NCBI GenBank assembly: GCA_963804495.1 | Contig: CAWDQN010000005.1 | Location: 186,001-250,000, forward strand | Reading direction: 5' to 3' | Source: Rhodovastum sp963804495 | GTDB taxonomy: Bacteria; Pseudomonadota; Alphaproteobacteria; Acetobacterales; Acetobacteraceae | DNA: 64,000 nucleotides | In this document: in pieces, positions 25,652-34,511 of the stretch | How the letters are laid out: every line of letters starts with the position of its first letter | How positions within the stretch are numbered: the first letter of the stretch is position 1 | Translations under genes and position numbers: made by a program | Notes under the pieces: model-generated | Told to the model about the DNA's origin: nothing | Seen by the model: the letters and a program-made list of their open reading frames with translations, nothing else | Databases searched by the model: none

Positions 25652-27586
25652 ATGCCAGGCAACACCACCGTAGCTGACGCCGGCACGGGCGACGTGCCCG
25701 CCGCGGCGGCACCCGTTCCTCCCGCGCCAGGCCAGCATCCGGCTGGGGTGGCCGCCCTTGCGCTGACCGCCATCGGGGTGGTGTTCGGCGACATCGGCAC
25801 CAGCCCGCTTTACACGCTCAAGACGGTTGTCGAACTCGCCGGCGGCACGCCCAGCCCGGAGATGGCGCTGGGGTTGCTGTCGCTGCTGGTGTGGACGCTG
25901 ATCATCGTCACCTGCATCAAATACGTCGTGTTCGTGATGCGGGTGGACAATGACGGGGAGGGGGGCATTCTCGCCCTGATGTCGCTGCTCGGCGTCAAGC
26001 GGGCGAAGCGGCCGCTGATTGTCGCGGTCGGCCTGTTCGGGGCGGCGCTGATCTATGGCGACGGCGCCATCACGCCGGCGATTTCGGTGCTGTCCGCGCT
26101 GGAGGGCCTGGAGATCGCGGCGCCGTCGATCACCCCCTATGTGCTGCCGCTGGCGGTGGCGGTGCTGCTGGGCCTGTTCGCCATCCAGCCGCGTGGCACG
26201 GCGTGGATCGGCCGGCTGTTCGGTCCGGTGATGAGCATGTGGTTCTTGGTGATCGGGCTGCTCGGGCTGTGGGGCGTCGTGCGGCACCCGGCGGTCCTGG
26301 CGGGGCTTGATCCGCGCCATGCCGTCTGGGCGTTGACGCACGGCGGCGCGGGCGGGTTTCTGGTGCTCGGCGGGGTGTTCCTGTGCGTGACCGGGGCTGA
26401 GGCGCTGTACGCCGATATGGGCCATGTCGGCGCCAGGCCGATCCGCCTGGCCTGGTTCGGGCTGGTGCTGCCGACGCTGGTGCTGAACTATGCCGGCCAG
26501 ACCGGGCTGCTGCTCGACGGGTCGCCGGCGGGCGAGAACATCTTCTATAGCCTGTGCCCGGCGCCGCTGCTGCTGCCGCTGATTATCCTGGCGACGCTGG
26601 CCACGATCATCGCCAGCCAGGCGATCATCAGCGGGGCCTTTTCGATGACCCGGCAGGCGATCCTGCTCGGCTGGTGCCCGCCGCTGCGCGTCACCCAAAC
26701 GTCACGCGAGGGCTATGGGCAGATTTATGTCGGTGCCGTCAACTGGCTGCTGATGATCGTGACCGTGGGACTCGCGGTCGGGTTCGGCAAGTCCGACAAC
26801 CTCGCCGCCGCCTACGGCATCGCGGTGTCGCTGACGATGCTGATGACGACGGTGCTGCTGTTCATCGCCATGCGCGAAATCTGGCGCTGGAGTTTGCCGC
26901 TCGCGGCCGGTGTGGCCGGCCTGTTCGGCGTGATCGACGCCGCGTTCGTGGCGTCGAACGGGATGAAGATCGCCGAGGGCGGCTGGGTGCCGCTGCTGCT
27001 CGCGGTGCTCGTCTGGGGGGCCATGGCAATCTGGCATCGCGGCACCGTCGCGGTGGTCGCCAGCCTGCAGGATCGGGCGATCCCGATGGCGCAGTTCATG
27101 GCCGGCATCGCCGCCAAGGGTATTCCGCGGGTGCCCGGCACGGCCGTGTTCCTCACCCGGACGATCCGGGACGTACCCCCGGTGATGCTGTGGTACGTGA
27201 AGAACAGCCGCGCCTTGCACCGGAATCTGATTGCGGTGACCTGCCTGACCGAGTCGATCCCCTATGTCGATGCGCAGCGCCGCGTCGAGCTGACGCAGGT
27301 GGCGCCGGATTTCTGGCGGATGATCGCCCGCTACGGCTTCATGGAGCGGCCCGATATTCCCGCCCTGCTGGCCGAGGGAAAGCTGCGCGGCTGCACGCTG
27401 CCGCTCGACGATGTCACCTATGTCGTTGGCCACGAGACGGTGGTGCGCCGTACCGAGGGCCCGGCGCTGCCGTCGTGGCAAGCGGTGATTTACGCCTTCA
27501 TGGCCCGCAATTCGGCGACCGTGGCCGGATTCTTTCACTTGCCGCGTGACGGCGTGTTCGAGATCGGGCGGATCGTCGAGGTCTGA
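25652..27586 (+). CDS. kup: KUP-type potassium uptake transporter
   Basis: Inner-membrane K+ (H+ symport) transporter of the KUP/HAK family, about 644 residues from the ATG at 25652 (MPGNTTVADAGTG). An Ala/Pro-rich cytosolic leader precedes the family signature GDIGTSPLYTLKTVVEL. About twelve membrane segments follow, with YGDGAITPAISVLSALEGLE conserved, then a cytosolic C-terminal domain ending in the usual GRIVEV. A TTG at 25640 is an alternative start. A GC-rich hairpin follows the stop at 27590-27610. Confidence 0.95.
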   Translation: MPGNTTVADAGTGDVPAAAAPVPPAPGQHPAGVAALALTAIGVVFGDIGTSPLYTLKTVVELAGGTPSPEMALGLLSLLVWTLIIVTCIKYVVFVMRVDNDGEGGILALMSLLGVKRAKRPLIVAVGLFGAALIYGDGAITPAISVLSALEGLEIAAPSITPYVLPLAVAVLLGLFAIQPRGTAWIGRLFGPVMSMWFLVIGLLGLWGVVRHPAVLAGLDPRHAVWALTHGGAGGFLVLGGVFLCVTGAEALYADMGHVGARPIRLAWFGLVLPTLVLNYAGQTGLLLDGSPAGENIFYSLCPAPLLLPLIILATLATIIASQAIISGAFSMTRQAILLGWCPPLRVTQTSREGYGQIYVGAVNWLLMIVTVGLAVGFGKSDNLAAAYGIAVSLTMLMTTVLLFIAMREIWRWSLPLAAGVAGLFGVIDAAFVASNGMKIAEGGWVPLLLAVLVWGAMAIWHRGTVAVVASLQDRAIPMAQFMAGIAAKGIPRVPGTAVFLTRTIRDVPPVMLWYVKNSRALHRNLIAVTCLTESIPYVDAQRRVELTQVAPDFWRMIARYGFMERPDIPALLAEGKLRGCTLPLDDVTYVVGHETVVRRTEGPALPSWQAVIYAFMARNSATVAGFFHLPRDGVFEIGRIVEV

Positions 27587-27831
27587 GGCGCTGCGCGCCG
27601 CGCAGCCTCCCTGCCGCATGCTGATCCATCCGCCACATGGTGAGGAAATCTTGACGCGCCGTCTCGGCAGACCCGGCCAAGCCCTTGCGGCAGGCTTGGA
27701 AAGCGGTCAGCATCCCCCTTATAATCCTGGCCAGACGGCAAATTCATTCGGTGGACCGGGTGAGGTCGTGGATGCGGTTGTTGCGCAGCCACAGGCGGGG
27801 GACTGCCCTGACAACGAAGGAGGGCGATGTG

Positions 27832-28794
27832 GTGATCCGTGGTCGGCGGCTTGTGCTGGGTGGTTTGGCAACGATGTCCGTCGGGGCCATCGGCTGGAAA
27901 CTCGGCTTCGGCCAGTCCGGCCCCGTCGCCGGGCCGGCGACGCCGGCTCCGGTGGTGGGTGCCGCGGCGGTGCCATCCACCAGCCCCGCCGCGGCGGTGG
28001 CGGTCGTGCCGGCCGTTCCGGCACCGGCAGCGACTGTTCCGGCCTCGGTTTCCGGCCTGCCGCCCTGGCGCCGCAATGCGATCCGCCCGCCCGTGGTCGA
28101 TGGCCGGCCGGCAATCACCATCGTCATCGACGACCTCGGCGTGCTGCGCAGCGGTACCGCCCGCGTGCTCGTCCTGCCCGGACCGCTGACCTTGTCGTGG
28201 TTCCCGTTCGCCCCGCATTTGGCCGATCAGGTGGCCGAGGGCGTGGGGCGGGGCCATGAAACGACGTTGCACATGCCGATGCAGGCGGGGCCGCACACCG
28301 AGTCCTCGGTCGGTCCCGATCCGCTGCGCGTCGATCTGCCGGCCGCGGTCAATCTCGCGCGCCTGAAAGCAGCCATGGCGGCGGTGCCGGGCATCGTCGG
28401 CCTCAACAACCACATGGGCACGGTGGCCACCCGCGATGCGGCGCTGATGGAACTGGTGGCGCAGGAAACCAAATCGCAGGGGATGCTGTTCCTCGACAGC
28501 GTGGTCATTCCGCACAGCCAGGGTGTCCGGCGCTGCGACGCGGCCGGCGTGCCGACGGCGGCGCGCGATGAGTTCATCGACAACACCTCCAACCCCGCCG
28601 ACATCGCCAAGGCTTTGGCGGCGATCGAGGCGCATGCGCTGCGCACCGGCCACTGCATCGCCATCGGTCATCCGCGACCGCACACGCTGGATGCGCTGGA
28701 GGCGTGGCTGCCGACCCTGCACGGCAAGGGGTTTGCCCTCTGGCCGCTGTCGGCGACTGTGGCCTGGCGCAACGGGCTGCCGCTGGCGGCGTGA
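27832..28794 (+). CDS. divergent polysaccharide deacetylase family protein (YibQ-like)
   Basis: Probably exported, about 320 residues. GTG starts at 27829 and 27832 both fit the AAGGAGG site at 27817-27823; I prefer 27832 for spacing. The N-terminus RGRRLVLGGLATMSVG could be a Tat-type or membrane signal, followed by an Ala/Pro-rich linker. The domain opens at AITIVIDDLGVL and has GHETTLHMPMQAG, GLNNHMGTVATRD and FLDSVVIPHS; these Asp and His positions are those of the NodB-like fold. A role in cell-envelope glycan or peptidoglycan turnover is inferred. Confidence 0.85.
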   Translation: MIRGRRLVLGGLATMSVGAIGWKLGFGQSGPVAGPATPAPVVGAAAVPSTSPAAAVAVVPAVPAPAATVPASVSGLPPWRRNAIRPPVVDGRPAITIVIDDLGVLRSGTARVLVLPGPLTLSWFPFAPHLADQVAEGVGRGHETTLHMPMQAGPHTESSVGPDPLRVDLPAAVNLARLKAAMAAVPGIVGLNNHMGTVATRDAALMELVAQETKSQGMLFLDSVVIPHSQGVRRCDAAGVPTAARDEFIDNTSNPADIAKALAAIEAHALRTGHCIAIGHPRPHTLDALEAWLPTLHGKGFALWPLSATVAWRNGLPLAA

Positions 28795-28849
28795 GCGCGG
28801 CGCGGGACCGGCGCCCGGGCATGGGTCGCCGCTTGTCCGGGATCGTGAG

Positions 28850-29341
28850 GTGACCGCGACGCCGGTGGTCGAGGTCAAGATCCTCGACGACCGCATCCGT
28901 GCCTGGGGACTGCCGCGCTATCAGAGTGCGATGGCCGCCGCCATCGACCTGTTCGCCTGCGTCGATGCGCCGCTGGTGCTCGCGCCGCAGTCGCCGGCGG
29001 AGCTGGTTTCCTCCGGCATGTCGGTGTTCATCGGCGACCCGCTGATCGCTGCCTTGATCGTGCCCCGCTCCGGGCTCGGGCACCGCAGCGGCCTGGTGAT
29101 CGGCAATTTGGTCGGCGTGATCGATGCCGACTATACCGGACCCGTGATGATCAGTGTCTGGAACCGCAGCGCGCCGGGCTGCGACCCGATCGTCATCCGG
29201 CCGGGCGACCGCATTGCACAAATGCTGTTCGTGCCGGTGGTGCGGCCGCAGTTCGAGCTGGTCAGCGCATTTTCCCGCGACACCGATCGCGGGGCGGGAG
29301 GGTTCGGCTCGACCGGGACCGGGGAGCAGGGTCCCGCGTGA
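28850..29341 (+). CDS. dut: deoxyuridine 5'-triphosphate nucleotidohydrolase (dUTPase)
   Basis: Cleaves dUTP to dUMP and pyrophosphate, keeping uracil out of DNA and feeding ThyX. 163 residues from the GTG at 28850 (VTATPVVEVKILDDR). All five trimeric dUTPase motifs are present: AIDLFA (31-36), PRSGLGHRSG (72-81), GVIDADYTG (89-97), GDRIAQMLF (119-127) and RGAGGFGSTG (147-156). The tyrosine usual in motif three is Tyr95. It starts 55 bases after the deacetylase gene. Confidence 0.95.
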   Translation: MTATPVVEVKILDDRIRAWGLPRYQSAMAAAIDLFACVDAPLVLAPQSPAELVSSGMSVFIGDPLIAALIVPRSGLGHRSGLVIGNLVGVIDADYTGPVMISVWNRSAPGCDPIVIRPGDRIAQMLFVPVVRPQFELVSAFSRDTDRGAGGFGSTGTGEQGPA

Positions 29342-29440
29342 GTCATCGAACTGACACAACTGCCCGGCTGGCTGACGCCCGCCGCTTCGGCTAACACCCA
29401 GGACAGGTTTCGCTTTTCCTCCCAGCCCGTGGACGCGCCG

Positions 29441-31165
29441 ATGTCAAGCTCTGCCACCCCGGCCGCGCTCTCCGGCCGGCGCCTGCCGAATGTCTGGGAC
29501 ATCGCCGCGCTGTGCTGCGTGGTGGGAGTGCTGGTTGCCATGGCCGCCGCCGTGCGCGGCACGCTGGTGCCGCTGGACGCGCTGGAAGCGACGCCGATCG
29601 ACCTCGACCCCGCACGGCTGCCGGAATACGCGCTGCGCACCACGCTGCGCATGTTCGCCGCCCTGTTCTGTTCGATTCTGTTCACCTTCACCTACGCCCC
29701 GCTGGCGGCGAAGAACCGGCGGGCCGGGTTGCTGATGATCCCGGTGCTCGACATCCTGCAGTCGGTGCCGATCCTGGGCTTCCTGTCCTTCACCGTTGCT
29801 TTTTTCATGAGCCTGTTCCCCGGCCGCGTGCTGGGGCTGGAGCTGGCGGCGATTTTCGCCATCTTCACCAGCCAGGCCTGGAACATGGCGTTCAGCTTCT
29901 ACCAGTCGCTGACCACCATCCCGTCGGACTTGGACGAGGCCACCAAGCTGTTCCGCCTGACCACCTGGCAGCGCTTCTGGCGGCTGGAAGTGCCGTTCGC
30001 CATGCCGGGGCTGGTCTGGAACACCATGCTGTCGATGTCGGCGGGCTGGTTTTTCGTGGTGGCGTCCGAGGCGATCACGCTGGGCGACAATACCTGGAAG
30101 CTGCCCGGCATCGGATCCTATGTGGCCGCGGCGCTGGAGGCGAAGGACATCACCGCGGTGTTCTGGGCGATCGGCGCCATGTTGCTGGTGATCCTGGCCT
30201 ACGACCAGTTGCTGTTCCGCCCGCTGGTCGCCTGGTCGGCGCGGTTCCGCTTCGAGACCACCGCCTCGGCCACCGCCGCGGACCCCTGGGTGCTGGCGCT
30301 GCTGCGGCGCACGCATGTGCTGCGGGTCATCGGCGATATGGTGGAACGTGCCTTCGGCCTGCTGACCAGCCTGCGCCTCGGTCGGCCGGCTGGCGTGGTG
30401 CGGCGGCACGTGGTGTCGTCCCGCCTCGGCGACGCGGTCTTTGCCGTGGCGGTGGCGATCGTGGTCGCCGCGGCGCTGCGGCAGGTGGTTGATTATGTCG
30501 CCGCCACGCTCGCATGGTCGGATCTGGAGGAGGCGGCGCTGCTTGGGTCGATCACGCTGCTGCGGGTGGTGGTTCTGATGGTGCTGGCCTCGCTGGTGTG
30601 GGTGCCGGTGGGGGTGTGGCTGGGGCTGCGTCCGGCCTGGGCGCGGCGGGTGCAGCCGCTGGCGCAGTTCCTCGCCGCCTTCCCGGCCAATCTGCTGTTT
30701 CCGCCGTTTGTGGTGCTGATCGTGCGGTTCGGCCTGAACCAGGACGTGTTTCTGACCCCGCTGATGGTGCTCGGCACGCAGTGGTACATCCTGTTTAACG
30801 TGATTGCCGGCGCCGCCGCCTTTCCCGGCGACCTGAAGGAAGTGGCCGCCAATTTCCGTGTCGGCGGCCTGTTGTGGTGGCGCCGGGTGATCATTCCCGG
30901 CGTTCTCCCGTACTACGTCACCGGCGCGATCACCGCCTCCGGCGGATCATGGAATGCCGCGATCGTTGCCGAGGTGGCGTCCTGGGGCGACACCAAACTG
31001 GCCGCGCACGGGCTGGGCGCCTACATCGCCCAGGCGACCGATGCCGGCGATTTTCAACGCATCGTGCTGGGTGTGGTGGTGATGTCGCTCTACGTCGTTC
31101 TGTTCAACCGGCTGCTGTGGCGGCCGCTGTACGCCTATGCGAGCCGCCGCACGACGCTGGGCTGA
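29441..31165 (+). CDS. ABC transporter permease with two fused membrane domains
   Basis: A 574-residue inner-membrane protein carrying two BPD_transp_1 domains in one chain. The first (about 60-280) contains the EAA-like loop DLDEATKLFRLTTWQRFWRL; the second (about 340-570) contains DLKEVAANFRVGGLLWW. The type is that of nitrate/sulfonate/taurine importers. GTG at 29429 is an alternative start. The next gene encodes the ATPase; no binding-protein gene is nearby, and the substrate is unknown. Confidence 0.88.
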   Translation: MSSSATPAALSGRRLPNVWDIAALCCVVGVLVAMAAAVRGTLVPLDALEATPIDLDPARLPEYALRTTLRMFAALFCSILFTFTYAPLAAKNRRAGLLMIPVLDILQSVPILGFLSFTVAFFMSLFPGRVLGLELAAIFAIFTSQAWNMAFSFYQSLTTIPSDLDEATKLFRLTTWQRFWRLEVPFAMPGLVWNTMLSMSAGWFFVVASEAITLGDNTWKLPGIGSYVAAALEAKDITAVFWAIGAMLLVILAYDQLLFRPLVAWSARFRFETTASATAADPWVLALLRRTHVLRVIGDMVERAFGLLTSLRLGRPAGVVRRHVVSSRLGDAVFAVAVAIVVAAALRQVVDYVAATLAWSDLEEAALLGSITLLRVVVLMVLASLVWVPVGVWLGLRPAWARRVQPLAQFLAAFPANLLFPPFVVLIVRFGLNQDVFLTPLMVLGTQWYILFNVIAGAAAFPGDLKEVAANFRVGGLLWWRRVIIPGVLPYYVTGAITASGGSWNAAIVAEVASWGDTKLAAHGLGAYIAQATDAGDFQRIVLGVVVMSLYVVLFNRLLWRPLYAYASRRTTLG

Positions 31166-31179
31166 GGGAGGACGAGAAG

Positions 31180-32496
31180 ATGGACGCGATCGCCGCCGAG
31201 GCACTGCTGCAGGTGCGCGCCTGCCGGCAGGCCTATCACAAGGACAGCAGCGCCGACCTGGTGGTGCTGGACGACGTGAACCTGACGCTGCAAAGCGGCG
31301 AGATCGTCGGCCTGCTCGGCCGCTCCGGCTCGGGCAAGTCCACCTTGCTGCGCATCGTCTCCGGCCTGCTGGCGCCCACCGCCGGCGAGGTGATCTGGCG
31401 CGGCGAGGCGGTGCGCGGGCCGGCGCCGGGCATCGCCATGGTGTTTCAGAGTTTCGCGCTGTTCCCCTGGCTGACGGTGCAGGAGAACGTGGAACTCGGG
31501 CTGGAAGCACAGGGCGTGCCCCGGGCCGAGCGCGAGCAGCGGGCCGAGGAGGCGATCGACCTGATCGGCCTTGGCGGCTACGAGAGCGCCTATCCCAAGG
31601 AGCTTTCCGGCGGCATGCGCCAGCGCGTCGGCCTGGCGCGCGCGCTGGTGGTGCACCCCGACCTGCTGTTGATGGACGAGCCGTTCAGCGCGCTGGACGT
31701 GCTGACCGCCGAAACCCTGCGCACCGACCTGATCGATCTGTGGATGGAGGGCCGGCTGCCGGTGAAGTCCATCCTGATCGTGACCCACAACATCGAGGAG
31801 GCGGTGCTGCTGTGTGACCGCGTGCTGGTGTTTTCGTCCAATCCCGGGCGGGTGGCGCAAGAAATCCGGGTGCCGTTCGCGCATCCCCGCAACCGGCTCG
31901 ACCCCGCCTTCCGGGAACTGGTGGATGAAATCTACGCGGTGATGACTCGCCGGGTGCGGGCACCGGCGCCGGTCCCGGTGGCTCCCGCCGACGCCCCGTT
32001 CGCGGCCGAGCTGCACCATGTTTCGACCAACCTGCTGGCCGGCCTGATGGAAGCGCTGGCCGGCCCGCCCTACGACGGCCGGGCCGACTTGCCGGCGCTG
32101 GCGGCCTCTTTGCAGCTGGAAGCCGACGAACTGCTGCCGATCGGCGAAACCCTGCAGTTGCTGCACTTCGCCGAGTTGGAGGAAGGCGACATCAAGCTGA
32201 CCGAGACCGGGCGGCAGTTCGTCCAGTCCGATACCGAGGACCGCAAGAAACTGTTCGCCGCCGCGCTGCTGGCGCATGTGAAGCTCGCGGCCGCCATTCG
32301 CCGCACCCTGGACGAGCGCTGGAATCACCGCGCCTCGGCGCTGCGTTTCCGCGACGAGCTGGAAGACCATATGTCGCCCGATTACGCCGAGGAGACGCTC
32401 CGCGCCATCATCGCCTGGGGCCGGTATGCGGAGTTGTACAGTTTCGACGAGGAAGCGCAGCAGTTCAGCCTGGAGGATATTGAGGTGGCGGGGTAA
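31180..32496 (+). CDS. ABC transporter ATPase with C-terminal AAA-associated domain
   Basis: A 438-residue ATPase for the fused permease upstream (14-base gap). Walker A is GRSGSGKST at residues 47-55, the signature ELSGGMRQRVGLARAL, and Walker B LLLMDEPFSALD. After residue 280 or so an extra winged-helix-like region carries HHVSTNLLAGLMEALAG and ELEEGDIKLTETGRQF. This is the AAA-associated C-terminal domain seen in some nitrate/sulfonate-type ATPases. That domain could sense a ligand or control transport. ATG at 31180 with a GAGGGAGGAC site. Confidence 0.9.
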   Translation: MDAIAAEALLQVRACRQAYHKDSSADLVVLDDVNLTLQSGEIVGLLGRSGSGKSTLLRIVSGLLAPTAGEVIWRGEAVRGPAPGIAMVFQSFALFPWLTVQENVELGLEAQGVPRAEREQRAEEAIDLIGLGGYESAYPKELSGGMRQRVGLARALVVHPDLLLMDEPFSALDVLTAETLRTDLIDLWMEGRLPVKSILIVTHNIEEAVLLCDRVLVFSSNPGRVAQEIRVPFAHPRNRLDPAFRELVDEIYAVMTRRVRAPAPVPVAPADAPFAAELHHVSTNLLAGLMEALAGPPYDGRADLPALAASLQLEADELLPIGETLQLLHFAELEEGDIKLTETGRQFVQSDTEDRKKLFAAALLAHVKLAAAIRRTLDERWNHRASALRFRDELEDHMSPDYAEETLRAIIAWGRYAELYSFDEEAQQFSLEDIEVAG

Positions 32497-32522
32497 CACG
32501 CCCGCGACCAGGAGGACCCCCG

Positions 32523-33107
32523 ATGCCGCAGCCCGATCATATCTCCGCCCTCGGCGTGCCCGATCCGGCGACACTGGATGAAGATCTGCGCCTGATCTGG
32601 GCTAAATGCGTGGAAAAACTGGGCTTCGTGCCGAATGTCTACAGTGCCCTCAGCCTGAAGCCGCAGCGCCTGCGCAACTTCATGCAGACCTATAACGAGA
32701 TCATGCTGGCGCCGTCCGGGCTTTCCAAGCTGGAACGCGAGATGATCGCGGTGGTCGTGTCCAGCGCCAACCGTTGCTATTACTGCCTGGTCGCGCACGG
32801 GGCGGCGGTGCGCACGCTGTCGGGCGACCCCGAACTCGGCGAAATGCTCGCGTTCAACTACCGCGTGGCCAAACTTCCTTCCCGCCAGCGCGCCATGCTG
32901 GATTTCGCCCATAAGCTCACGGTGGCGCTGCACGAGGTCAATGACGCCGACCGCGCGGCGTTGCGCGCGGAGGGGTTTTCCACCGAGGATATTTTCGACA
33001 TCGGCGAGACGGCGGCGTTGTTTAACCTGTCGAACCGGATGGCGGCGGCGACGGATATGATGCCGAATCCGGACTACCATCGCGCCGGGCGCGGGACGGC
33101 GAAGTAA
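32523..33107 (+). CDS. peroxidase-related protein, carboxymuconolactone decarboxylase/AhpD-like
   Basis: A 194-residue AhpD-like protein of the uncharacterised peroxidase-related group. The redox motif is NRCYYCLVAH with Cys85, Cys88 and His92. AhpD relatives reduce peroxides or peroxiredoxin partners through this CxxC pair. It starts 26 bases after the ABC ATPase, behind AGGAGGAC, and may be in the same operon. The cytosolic function is inferred from the family. Confidence 0.88.
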   Translation: MPQPDHISALGVPDPATLDEDLRLIWAKCVEKLGFVPNVYSALSLKPQRLRNFMQTYNEIMLAPSGLSKLEREMIAVVVSSANRCYYCLVAHGAAVRTLSGDPELGEMLAFNYRVAKLPSRQRAMLDFAHKLTVALHEVNDADRAALRAEGFSTEDIFDIGETAALFNLSNRMAAATDMMPNPDYHRAGRGTAK

Positions 33108-33175
33108 GCAAGGCCAGGGCTCTGCCCTGGACCCGCAAGGGGCCGAGAGGCCCCTTGACCCCCGCTACCTAAGCG
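33107..33175 (-). repeat. composite palindromic repeat, short form, inverted (copy 4)
   Basis: CCAGGGC-TCT-GCCCTGG (33114-33130), then CAAGGGGCC-GAGA-GGCCCCTTG (33136-33157), and an end that reads CTTAGG on the minus strand. It fills the space between two convergent genes, and its outer end supplies the TAG of ugd. Confidence 0.75.
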
Positions 33176-34493
33176 GAGGCGGCGCCCCGGCGCGGCCGAT
33201 GCAGTGATAAGCAAACCCCGCCGCAATCATCGCAGCCGGGTCATACACATTGCGCAAATCCACCACCACGGCGCCGCGCATCGCCGCTTTCAGCCGCTCG
33301 GGCGACAGGGCACGGAATTCGTTCCACTCGGTCACCACCACCAGCACATCGGCGCCGGACGCCGCATCCATGGCGTCGCGGCAATAGCGCACGCTGTCCG
33401 GCAGCAGCGGCCTCGCCTGGGCCATGCCCTCGGGGTCGAAGGCCTGCACCACCGCGCCGTCCTCGACCAGGCGCGAAACAATGGGCAGCGACGGCGAGTC
33501 GCGCATGTCGTCGGTCTCGGGCTTGAAGGTCAGGCCCAGCACGCCGACGGTGCGCCCGCGCACCGAGCCGCCGGCGGCGGCGATAACGCGCATCGCCATG
33601 CCGGCCTTGCGGGCGTCGTTCACCGCTACCACGGCTTCGACCAGGCGCGAGGGCGCGCCGGCATCCTGGGCGATGCGCACCAGCGCCAGCGTGTCCTTGG
33701 GGAAGCACGAGCCGCCGAACCCCGGGCCGGGATGCAGGAACTTACGCCCGATCCGCCCGTCCAGCCCGATGCCGCGCGCCACGTCGTGCACGTCGGCGCC
33801 GACATGTTCGCACAGATCGGCCATTTCGTTGATGAAGGTAACCTTCAGCGCCAGGAAGGCATTGGCGGCGTATTTGGTCAGTTCGGCGGTTTCGATGGCG
33901 GTGAACAGGATCGGCGCCTCGATCAGATACAGCGGCCGGTAGAGCCGCTGCATCACCTCGCGCGCGCGCTCGGATTCGGCGCCGATGACCACCCGGTCCG
34001 GCCGCATGAAATCGCCGATGGCGCTGCCTTCACGCAGGAATTCGGGGTTGGAGGCGACATCGAATTCCAGGTCGGGCCGCGCCTCGCGCACGATTTCGGC
34101 GATCCGCCGTCCGGTGCCGACCGGCACGGTCGATTTGGTCACGATCACCGTATAGTCCTGCAGCGCGCGCGCTACCTGTTCGGCGGCGGCATAGACATAG
34201 GTCAGGTCGGCATGACCGTCGCCGCGCCGCGAGGGGGTGCCGACGGCGATGAACACCGCCTCGGCGCCGGCCACCGCGGCGGCGATGTCGCGGCCGAACG
34301 ACAGCCGCCCGGCGGCGACGTTCTCGGCCACCAGCCGGTCCAGCCCGGGCTCGAAAATCGGCATCCGGCCGTCGCGCAGGGCCGCCAGTTTGGCCGGATC
34401 GGCCTCCACCACCGCCACGTCGTTGCCGAACTCGGCCAGGCAGGCGCCGGAGACGAGCCCCACATAGCCGCCGCCGATCATCGCGATATGCAT
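33165..34493 (-). CDS. ugd: UDP-glucose/GDP-mannose-type dehydrogenase, UDP-glucose 6-dehydrogenase
   Basis: Oxidises UDP-glucose to UDP-glucuronate with two NAD+, giving precursors for surface polysaccharide or lipid A modification. 442 residues. The Rossmann start IGGGYVGLVSGACLAEFG, the active Cys263 in FGGSCFPKDTLAL and the C-terminal VLGLTFKPETDDMRDSPSL are all present. The last residues PPPLR and the stop come from the adjacent repeat. It converges on the AhpD-like gene. Confidence 0.94.
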   Translation of the reverse strand: MHIAMIGGGYVGLVSGACLAEFGNDVAVVEADPAKLAALRDGRMPIFEPGLDRLVAENVAAGRLSFGRDIAAAVAGAEAVFIAVGTPSRRGDGHADLTYVYAAAEQVARALQDYTVIVTKSTVPVGTGRRIAEIVREARPDLEFDVASNPEFLREGSAIGDFMRPDRVVIGAESERAREVMQRLYRPLYLIEAPILFTAIETAELTKYAANAFLALKVTFINEMADLCEHVGADVHDVARGIGLDGRIGRKFLHPGPGFGGSCFPKDTLALVRIAQDAGAPSRLVEAVVAVNDARKAGMAMRVIAAAGGSVRGRTVGVLGLTFKPETDDMRDSPSLPIVSRLVEDGAVVQAFDPEGMAQARPLLPDSVRYCRDAMDAASGADVLVVVTEWNEFRALSPERLKAAMRGAVVVDLRNVYDPAAMIAAGFAYHCIGRAGAPPPLR

Positions 34494-34511
34494 GGCCGGT
34501 CTCCCGCGCTG

